From NCBI GenBank assembly GCA_019925095.2, contig CM034392.1, positions 1,061,501 through 1,125,500 on the forward strand: 64,000 nucleotides of DNA, given 5' to 3'. Shown here piece after piece: positions 51,101 through 62,600 of the stretch. A program made the translations under genes and the position numbers. Position 1 is the first letter of the stretch, and each line of letters starts with the position of its first letter. Under the pieces are notes generated by a model. The model was not told where the DNA came from and did no database searches. It saw only the letters and a list, made by a program, of their open reading frames with translations. This DNA is from Dendrolimus kikuchii (taxonomy: Eukaryota; Arthropoda; Insecta; Lepidoptera; Lasiocampidae).

Positions 51101-54100
51101 ACTTCTCCATAATAATAGGAAAAGTGACAGATAACTTACTTCGACGAGTTTTTGCGAGTTTTTTAGGCAAACACTTGAATAGCCTTAAAAAAATATATAT
51201 GTAAGACGTTACACGTGCTTATAATTAATTAGTTATAATATTCGAGGATTGCTATCAATTTCCACCCACTCATCAGATCCTGACTTGGTGTCAATAGGTC
51301 CACCTCAGAGGTTTACTTTTTCGAATAAAAAAAAGAAAATCGGTCCACAATTGACGGAGAAATTGCGTAATAAATATAAAGTTGATAATTTTCTCCTTTC
51401 TGAACTCGGTTAAAAATAACAATTCACACAATTCAGGGTTTAATTTAACAGATGTGGCTTTTCATACCCGTTTAGCGATCACATTGAGCTGCGAGGGCAG
51501 GGACGGGGAGCACCCCTTCATGTGGTGCAGGGAGCCCACGCTGGAGATGTCGAAAGATTATGGTGTTTGAAAGAGAAGAAACCAGAACGAATGCAAGGAT
51601 AATGGTCGATGATATTATGCTGGAGCAAGTGAAGAAGAGTGAATTTGGGGAATAGTTTGAATGGAGCGTTAGGTAAACTTCTAGGCGCTAAGAACCTCAG
51701 CCAGAAGGCCCAGCTCGCCGTACACAACGCGGTGCTGGTACCTACGCTCACGTATGGAAGAGAGAGCATGAAAGTAGAGTAAACGCGGTCGAGATGCGAG
51801 CACTGCGAAAAATCTGCGGAGTGACGCTCGCGGACCGCGTTCGTAATACCGAAGTAAGAAAGAGAGTTGGTCTGAAAGAGAGTATCGGGGTGAAGGTAAG
51901 GAAAGGAATGCTCCGGTGGTTCGGGCATGTGGAAAGAATGCATGATGCAAAAGTGGATGGATGCAGAAGTCGTGGAAGGCCACGACACACCTGACCATGA
52001 TCAAATTGATCGTGTACTAGCGGAGGGTGATGTCAGGAGCCTTAAGAACAGACGAGCGTGCATGACAAGAGTTATGAATGTCAAAGAGGCAAGTGAGGTG
52101 TGTAAGAATAAGCCTAAATGGCGCTCTGTTGTTCGTGCCTACCCCACAAGGGAACTGGCGTGAAGTTATGTATGTATGTATGACAAACGCGCAATTTTCA
52201 AATCAACCAATGATATTTGTGTATTTCGTCGGTAATGAAATCAACGCTTCACAATCCATTTCACATCAGGTTATCGATTGTTACGCTCGCAAACAAGTTG
52301 AACGGGAAATTTGCGATCGTGAGCGTGGTCGGTGTGAGCTCAAGAGGAATGCAACTTTGGTTTCTAGGTACTGGGTATTACGTTGTGCTACGGACTCAGC
52401 CGAATGAGACCGAAGTCTCACGAGCGCGGTAAAATAACTCACAGTGGTTGAGCAGCGCAATTACCAAGTTACTCAAGAACATCCTTTAGAAAGCATTCAC
52501 TTCACCGATTCAATTAATATGTACAAAATTATTAACCCTTAAAATGGGTCAAATTTAATATTATTTTTGTCCATAATGTGCTAGCTGCCATCAAAATTTC
52601 CGCGCCAAAACCAAGAGACTGATATCATCTCTTGTACTCTAATACAAATTCTATGTAGTTAGAGGGAGAAAGCATTAGTTCAACGTTCGTTTCAATTATC
52701 TGTATTTGACCACAAATTTGTGGTATTTCCCAATTTGCCGTTATGATAGTTCGGCAACAAATTTGTGGTGGTTCCGTCTTCTTAAAAGGTTAAACATTAT
52801 TAAAAAAAAGCAAGCCAAATTGGAATGTTTAATACATTTTTGAACTCAGAATATTTTGATTACCTGTAAGCTAGTCTCGTATTCGTGGGTTTTCTTATAA
52901 TCGACAGTGAACTCTCGGAAGGCTAGCTCCACGAGGCTGCGCTCGCCCTCACCCATATCGGCGCGCAGATCCACGCTGAACATCGGCAGCGCGAAATTCA
53001 CTGGAAAAAATATTCTAAGTGAACACAAAAACGTTTAAAAATCACAGTAATTTTATTTTTGTAATAAAATTCGTGATAAAAATAAACATATTTTAAAAAA
53101 CCGTTGATAAATAAAAAAAAAAATTACGTCATATTTCTGCACAATGCAGCCCAGATTGAAATACTTAGGTGACAAGCGTTATTTTTATTACCCGACTTTA
53201 AAAAAAAACCGAGGAGATTGTCATCATGTATTTTTGTATGTATGGTCACTTTTTGCCAGATGGTAGGGCATTTGCCCGACTGGATGGCTACCACCCCTGG
53301 TCTAAAGTATGTCGCCATAACAACCTTGAGTTGTGTTCCGGCATTAGTGACCGGGTTCCAGTCTCCCCTAAGAGAGCAGCAGCGCATTTGTAGCACCTTT
53401 GGTGTTGCAAATGTCCATAGGCGATGGTAACCGCTTTCCATAAAGTGGGCCGTCTACCTGTCTGCTGAACTCCTGCAATAAAAAAATAAAATAAAAATAC
53501 TTGGTCAGCCATAACATTTTGATTTTTGGACTGGTTTTATTGATTCTTTATGCGTTGAAGTCAATAAAGCTTCTTGTTATTGGATACCACATACATAACT
53601 TGAAAATGAAAAATAAAAAAAAACTAGTAAAAAAAAACTGACTTCAAGACAACATTTTTTTAAGTTGGTATCAAGTAAAATATAAAAAACAACAAAAATG
53701 CAAAACATAGCAATATATAGTAATTTTTATGTTTTACTTTTTACCGACTTCAAGATATTGTAGAAAAAAGACATTGTTGTGTTTTTTTTTTTTAAATTAC
53801 TTTTGAAGTCTAGAAATTTTTGATGTAATAGTATTCTGGTTATAATATGTCAGTCGAAATCATCGCATTTGACAGATAAAAGCGCTTAACTTCGTCAAAT
53901 ATTTTACGGTAACCCGAGCTACAAGACCTAACCAAGCGAGGACCTAAATACCGGGTGTATACTTACCCAGAAGTGGTGGGGTGGAGGGCGGTTGGGGGGC
54001 CGTGGGCGGCTTGGCGGGGGCGGGCGCGGGCGCGGGGGGCGGCACCGCCAGCACGGCCGCGCGCACCGCCGGGTCCAGCCGCAGCGTCGGCACCGCCGGC

Positions 54101-57100
54101 TCCACCACCACGCCGCCCTGTGACAGAGGGCCGTCGGTGAAGGTGTGGCAACCACATCACAAATAATCCTTATTAATATTGTAAATGCGAAAGTAACTCT
54201 GTCTGTCTGTTCCGTTTTCACGGAAAAACTACTGGACAGATTTGGCTGAAACTCAGTATATATATATTTTTTCGATGCTGAAGATGAGCATAGGATACTT
54301 TTTATCCCGAAAAATGGGATAGTTTCCAGGATAAAAATATATCTGTCCCTCTGTTTGTTATGCTTTTGCGGAAAAACTACTGGAACGATTTGGCTGAAAT
54401 CGGTATATAATTTTAATACCGAGGGTGGACAAGGGACACTTTTCATCCCGGACAATGGGATAAGTTTGGGGATAGATTTATGTAAAGATTATCTTAGAAA
54501 GTAGCATAGGTTTTTATTTTGTGACTTGCCATTTTCGTCATTTTGGTTAATTTGATCATTTTGATCGATTAGGTCATTTTGGTGTACATATGTAGTTTTA
54601 ATCCCGAAAATTAGCATAGATACTTTTCATCCGGGAGACAGGATAGTTTGCGATATAAAATGAAGTGAATCCTCCGGGGCAAATAGCAGTAACATAAAAA
54701 TTTAATACAATATAATCTATGTTGTAACCTCTTTAAACAAGACGCAGGAGTTTTTGGCGGGAACTGAAAGGGGATGTCGTGCTGTGCAATTTTATTTTCT
54801 AAAAATGTGTAGAATTACTCTAAAATGAACAATAGTTGTAGGATATTGATAGTTTTTGAGTAGTAATTATGTGTTTTTGTGAGAAATGTGAACTGTTTAG
54901 TCAAATGTGGCCTTTCGAGTTTTCACAAGAACTACGTTGAATGGTGTGGATTCTAGCCAACAATACAACTGCGCCTGGCTTAAAGGCCTAGTTGCCAAGC
55001 CTTAAACATAAAAAAAAACTTATTAGACGAGCAAACCCGCGGCATGAGTCCTGTTTCGCCGGACTGCGATGAATCGACGCGAGCACGGCGCTGATTGCGT
55101 CACCGCCAGCGATGGCACATTTCACTGATCACCAGTTAAACAACAGTGATTTAAAATAAATCACGTTTCACTCCAATCACAAGAATAGGAAACGACTGTT
55201 AAACTTCACCAGAGCGTAGTACAAAGTTTAAAAAATAATTTAAATGGAAATAAAATCAATTACGGAACTGCTGGTTCAATTTGACGGCCTCTGCGGTTGA
55301 GCGGGCTAAGCCTTTGCCGGCGTACCTCACTGCAACGCAAAGGTTCCGGGTTCGATTCCTGGTATAGTAAATTTCGGAAAACGTATTTTCACCGTTATTT
55401 ACGATGGTCTGGGTGTCTGGGATCGGCCCCAGAGTAGTCCGTTGCTTGCTTAATTTGGGGATATACAATATGTGTGTTTGTCTGCCGATTATCAGTGCGT
55501 TCCACTAGTAGTTCGCAACGCTCAAAACGCTCAGTTAGCCGTACCACAAGTCGACCGCAATCGTTGTGGTCGTGGCGAAAACGTCACTAATGACGTCATC
55601 ATTTTTCAATCACAATGACCCATGTCAACAGGCGGGTCGAATATCCGTTCCACTTGGGTTTACGATTGTAACGCCGGCAAGCGAGTGGAACGGGATTAAT
55701 CGCGGTCGTGAATGTTGGTATTATGAATTTCACACCCTAGCCTGGTTAAATATATGTAACATATTTTGCCCGTGGCGCTGCGTTCGCCCCTTCTTCCTTC
55801 TCCGCTGTGTGTCGTTGTGCTATGGACGATCTCTTTATACGAAATAAAGTATTAATAGAATTCTTATGGTTTTACTGGTGCCTTCCCATAATACTATTTA
55901 AGTGCAATAGTGAACGTGGTCGTTTTGAGTCCCTAATGGAACGTAGCCTATTATAAATAATTTACTGAATTATTTTCAATTTACTAATTTCTTGATGTAA
56001 AATTGCAACATATGTGTTGTCCCACTAAGGAGGGAGGAATCTCACTAATGTGACAAGGACAGGGGAGGGGTCACAAGAGCATGAAATTTGTGAATGGCCC
56101 CTTGTGAGAACTGTTACAGCTATATAAAGCCCTCGCGGCGTAAGCTCAGTTTTGCATCTGTGTGGGTGTTAGCGGTATCAGAGGTGAAGTGCGCAGCAGA
56201 AAGATGACACACCGTCTGTGTGCACTTACCACAAACGCAAAGTTGCTACTTGGCAAGTGTGCGAGCAGGAGACTAAGCGAGAGCGAGACAGAGCAACTAT
56301 CAATATGCTGCGCTCGCGTGTTGCACTCGCCAGTTCTTCCCTGAACGCTGCGATAACTGGACGTGTGCAGTTCTCATATTCTGATCAATACGAGACGATG
56401 TATCCCAACGTAGCCATAGCGTGAAAAAGATGACATACGAGAGAGAAGTGCAGAAGAACGAACAACTATCCGTATATATTTTTATGCGTGCAGGAACGGA
56501 GAGAGAATACACTTTCCTGCGTTGGGGCGGCCTGTCGTAAGAGGCGACTAAACAACCCACAGCCAGGTGGTAGGGTATTTGCCCGACTGGATGGCGACCA
56601 CCCCTGGTCTAGAGTATGCCGCCATAACAACCTTGTGTTGTGTTCCGGCATTAATGACCAGGTTCCAGTCTCCTTTAAGAGAGCAGCAGCGCATTTGTAG
56701 CACCTTTGGTGTTGCAAATGTCCATAGGCGATGGTAACCGCTTTCCATCCAGTAAAAAAAAAAGCTGATGAAGCGGTGATGTCAGGAGCCTTAAGAACAG
56801 ACGAGCTTGCATGACAAGAGTTATGAATGTCAAAGAGGCAAGTGAGGTGTATAAGAATAAGCCTGAATGGCACTCTGTTGTTCGTGCCTACCCCGCAAGG
56901 GAACTGGCGTGAAGTTATGTATGTATGTATGTAAAAAAAAAACTAGGGCGAAGTGAGGTGAAAGTGTAACCTGTGCCTGGGGGGGCGCACTGTCGGTGAC
57001 GTCATGGCTCGCGGGGGGCGGGCTCGACGACGTGCTGATCCAGCTCAACGTCTCCAGCAGCTGCTCGTACTGCTCGCGGTGCGCCGTCACGTGCAGCCCG

Positions 57101-59610
57101 CCCACCACCTTCCCGCTAACTTCACACTGCCGAAATAAACAATCATTCTTATTGGATACTGGTGAACATGCAGAGGGCCCAGCTCCTGGAAAGTGGTTAT
57201 CGTTGCCAATAGACTTTTGCAATACGGCGAAGTCAACGCATTAGGGTGGAATAAAGAGAATAGAATAGAATATAATAAAACTACGTTTTAACGGTTTTAA
57301 GCGCGGTCATTCTATTTGATTTTGGTTTTTTCCGACGTTTCGGCCACTTTTCAGTGGCCGTGATCACGGAAGACCACCACCACGGGAATAGGCAAAATCA
57401 AATAATATACCGCGCTTAAAACCGTTAAAACGTAGTTTTATTATTTATACAAGTCGCGAAAACTTAAGAAAATAGAATACTTTATTTGTTAAATATGTAT
57501 GTAATGTATGAAGGAACAACAATTAGCCCAATGAGAGCGTACAAATAACATTCGTTAGCTACATGATTATAATTAATATTTATTTTATAGGTTAATTAAT
57601 CATTATGATTTCATAAATTTTATACAAGCATTCTATTTAATAAAATGTCAGTAATATTTAATTTAATTATTTGTAACATAATTTAAATTACAAGTATATT
57701 ATATATAATAACATAATTTAGTCAGTTAATAAAACTACGTTTTAACGGTTTTAAGCGCGGTAATTTTATTGGATTTTGGTTTTTCCGACGTTTCGGCCAC
57801 TTTTCAGTGGCCGTGATCGCGGAAGACAAAGATGTCAAGTGTATTGTTAAAGTACCGCCAACTTGTTAATTTTAATTATTTAATTTTAATTTTGTTTATG
57901 GTTATTATTTACTCTATGGGAGCCTAATCTAATTTACTGAAAAACCAAAATCAAATAAAATTACCGCGCTTAAAACCGTTAAAACGTAGTTTTATTATGT
58001 ATACAAGTCGCGAAAACTTAAGAAAATATTAGTCAGTTAACTTAAATTATAGACTCAATCTCATGTCCTGTCTTATTATTATTATATATTGTCATATAAC
58101 CCTATTTAAAATTAAAATATTCTTTAAGTGAGAATAAAAGCATCCGTTAATTAACCATTCTGAGAGCTTTCTTTTAAATAATGGGATTCTTTTAATTTCT
58201 TCAAAAGAAGATAGGAGCATAAGAAATAGCGATCAGACAAGAGAGATTGAATACAAGTGATAGGATTGGAATAGGGGGATATGATAGGGAAGACGGGATA
58301 ACGGGAAATTATAACACCACATGTCGGCGCACGATTAACCCGGAGAAGTACACACCGGTCCAGCCGGATTGAAATCATAACCTCGCGCCGGTGTGTACGC
58401 GCAATATTAACATTAGTCTACGAGAAACACTCGGTAGTCTACGGCCAACCGTCAATATTCAAAAATCAAGGACGACGAACAACTTTACGCGCAAGAAAAT
58501 TATTGTAAATTCGCTAAATATTAAAATATACGCATTTCAAGCCAAACGGTGCTTTGTTGAAGACTTCCTACGCTTCACCACACAAAGTCACAAACACACA
58601 ACTAACAACAAAACTTACACGCATACCCACACCACCGCATCGCATTACACGCACACTTCACAAACAAACCAAGACACATAAAAAGCCTAAAGAGTAAGAA
58701 CCCAGACACAGAAACGAAAAAACAACACACGTGGCACTAGTTAGGATAATATATATAGGTATATATAATAATACTGCTGGGCTCGGGCCTCCCACTATAG
58801 GGGGGGGGGGGGGGACAGTATACCCGCCACGCTTGTCCAAGGCGGCTTGGTAGGTTTGACACATCGGTTATCTCGATGTGCAGGTTGCATCACGATGTTT
58901 TCCTTCACCATTATTAGCACGTGGTAATCGTAACAATATGCACATTAGGTCAGAAAACTGCCTAAGCGGTGCATGCGTTCCGGCCAGGATCGAACCCGCG
59001 CCCTTTGGGTCTGGGACGCGTGCGCAAGCCATTACGCTACCACGACTTATAAATATTATTTGTTGAATAATAATAAATAAGTTTTAATTTTTTTTGTTTT
59101 GTTTTCCTTCATTCCACAAAACCTTCCCGCCCGTCCTGTTCTCGCCGCATGAAACTGATTCAAAAAATTATATTAAAAACGCACGACAAGAACCGCATAG
59201 CTCCGTTCCGTCTCAGTACGTCGTTCGCACCACACGCAAAGATTTGATCGCTGCGCCGTATATAAAAAACCGCTCTTAAAAATAAGACTGTGCACGTCTC
59301 GCGAAATAAACACATAAATAAGTTAAAAGGACTCTTCGGACCTGTTGCTGACTTTGAAGCAGAAGAGAAGTTCTTCCACTCCAAATTGAACCTATACAGT
59401 CCACAAAAACCCCCAAAATCAAATGGTGATTTTATTTCCCACCATATAGACATAAGGCACAACACCAGCATGTAACAGATACACTCTACATTAGTATAAG
59501 TTTAGTAAAATTAGAATAAATTAATATAATAAGTTATTCGTAAGGTACACCACAACACAAACATGCATTCATTAAATGTCATACACAATAACAAAGTAAC
59601 AAATAACAAA

Positions 59611-59670
<60 letters not shown>

Positions 59671-62600
59671 TAGCTGTCCCGTTCTGCCCTGAAGAAATAA
59701 AATTTAGAACCCGATTCCAGCGCCACCTACCGGGTCCAAATGTAAGTTATCCTATCTTTTAAGTCGGATCAAACTGCACACGGTGAGCAAATTTGATTAA
59801 AATCGGTCAAGTAGTTTAGGAGTCCATCGCGGACAAACAACGTGACACGTAATTTATATATATTAAGATAATAATGTACAACTTCTTAACTTCTTAGTTG
59901 TAAAAAAAGGTACCGAACTAGGGTCCGTAGAGTTGTTAACAAAAAAAAAATCGGCAGGGAGAAGTGGTTCATCGGAACTCTCCCTCATCTTATGAAACTG
60001 ATGTCCTGTGGGAGCTGCAAGGTTCGGCATGAGTATAGATTTCGGGCACCTGGTAAGCGAGGTCCCCCTGGGCGTCCCCGGCGCAGTAGTTGATGGCCAG
60101 CGTGAGGGCGGTGTTGTGCAGCAGCGGCCGCCCGTCCGCCACGTCGTATATCTCGCACATGTTCTCCGCGCTCAGCTGGTGCCGCTTCAACTTCTCACCC
60201 ACGTCCAACTAGAAACACATCATTATTACTGCTTGGTATCCTGGTAATTCATTTAAGATATATCCTATTTTGTTCTTGTAGCAATACAATGATAATGTTG
60301 TTGCGAGTTAGCGGGACTCGAATTAAAATGCTGTTAGAATTATTATAGACATTATTAGAACCATACAACCACGTATAACACAGGTACAAATATAACCAAA
60401 CACAACAAATCCAAACGTAATGCAAAAGGTCGTAATTCAATAAAACGCGCAGTCTGTCACTATTAGATTTCAAATGTACACACGTCACGCCCCTGTCGTA
60501 GTTGTACCTCAACTGCCTCCTCTTTCAATCAGGCCGTCGTTTTATACTTCACAATTACAAATGTGCCCGCCCGGCAACGTCGACACAATTTCCTACAATT
60601 AGCTTGTACTTGTAATCCACAACACCTGGCTAATGATGCTCTTGAGCGAGTACAATACGACAAAAGGCTATTCTCCACAATAACTAGAAACGTATGCCAA
60701 TAAATAAGTGAACAAAAAGAAGACGATCATAAAGGATTACAATTAGTTCAAATATGTTTTTACAGATTTGTACGTGGAATTTGTCTTTGTCGGGGCCTGA
60801 GTTGTAACAATACTATTATTATTGTTAGGCTAAAAATTAAAAAAAAAGAGGATACTTCAATAACAATAATTACGAAGTTGTAATTTTTTAGACTGGTAAT
60901 ATACTTATATATATGTCAGATGTCAATGTCACTCTGACAACTCTGGGCGCTAGTGAGCTTTATATAGTCATAGAGAACAACCATTAATTTTTGAGAAGAA
61001 AATCCGTTAATATATTACTAACTCCATTACCTGTCCCAATGAAGTGTCGTTGTAAATTCGATAATTAAATTACTATACACACTTGTAAAACTATATATCG
61101 TCATTTGGTTCGATATTAGAGATTATGGAAACACTGTGGCCTTATGAAATTATAATGGACCCTCCTGATCAAAATATGCGCATACCCGATAAATATTAAG
61201 AATTCTTTATGTTTCTGAAGGGGGGGGGGGGGGGGGGGGGTTCTAACGATGGTATAGTTTATCCTGTGTCCAAAATGGAAGGGATGGGAGAATGTCTGAC
61301 CGTGGCAAGCGATATGTCCCGGACTCTGATGCTGTAGAGCGTGTGCTGCGGCGGGCCGGGCCGGTTGGCCAGGCTCATCCTGCCCAAGTGCGCCACGAAC
61401 ACCTGCGTGCTCTGCGCGTGCCGCGGCACCACCACCACCGGCGACTCCAGCTCGATGCTCACGCTGGAAATACACGATTCCCTTCACTACACGTATGTAT
61501 TCCAAACTGTGATTTACTGCAAAAGTAACCCGACTTCTCCTCACATTCATCGGATCGGGATAACAATACAAGACAAAACACATTGTCTATACACCATATA
61601 GTTTTCTTGCGCCGCTTCTTCTCTTCAAGCCATAACATGTCGCGAAGCGGTGGTAAATTAGGTTAGGCTCCCATAGAGTAAATATAAACCATAAACAAAA
61701 TTAAAACTAAAGAATTAAAACGAAGAAGATGGCGATAGGCTAAATAAAACTTTAACAATATTCGTTGACACTTGCCATCTTTGTTTTTTTTTTTTATTGC
61801 ACGAGTTCAGCAGACAGGCAGACGGCCCACTTGATGAATAGCGGTTACCATCGCCTATGGACATTTGCAACACTAAAGGTGCTACTAATGCGCTGCTGCT
61901 CTCTTAATGGAGACTGGAATCTGGTCGCAAATGCCGGAACACAACTTAAGGTTGTTATGGCGACATACTCTAGACCAGGGGTGGTAGCCATCCAGTCGGG
62001 CAAATACCCTACCATCTGGCATTGTGTTCCGTGATCACGGCTACTGAAAAGTGGCCGAAACGTCGGAATAACAATAATCAAATTAATTACCGCGCTAAAA
62101 TTCGTTAAAACGTAGTTTTATTATATATAATTTAAAAGGCAAAAACACACAAAATTACCATTATTTTTTGTATTGGTTTTTTTAATTTATTTTTTTATTG
62201 CAGGAGTTCAGCAGACAGGCCGACGGCCCACTTAATGGAAAGCGGTTACCATCGCCTATGAACATTTGCAACACCAAAGGTGCTACAAATGCGCTGCTGC
62301 TCTCTTAAGGGAGACTGGAACCTAGTCACTAATGCCGGAACACAACTCAAGGTTCTTATGGCGGTACTTATACTCTAGACCCTACCACTTGGCTGTGGGT
62401 TGTTTTGTCGCCTCTTACGACAGGCCGACGCAGGAAATTGTATTCTTTCTCCGTTCCTGCACGGATAATATGGTACACAATAAAGAGTTATTGATTGATT
62501 ATCAATTAAAAAATGTATAAAGAACACAAATGTTATAGTTATGACTAACCTAAGCAGCACATTGTCGGAGCTGAGGTCTGTGGGTTCGTCGAGAGAGGCG

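Noticed and set aside
53928..54455. 175-codon minus-strand ORF across exon 5
   Set aside because: It reads exon 5 in the wrong frame and runs into a Helitron-like element; the correct frame is fixed by splice phase with exon 6.
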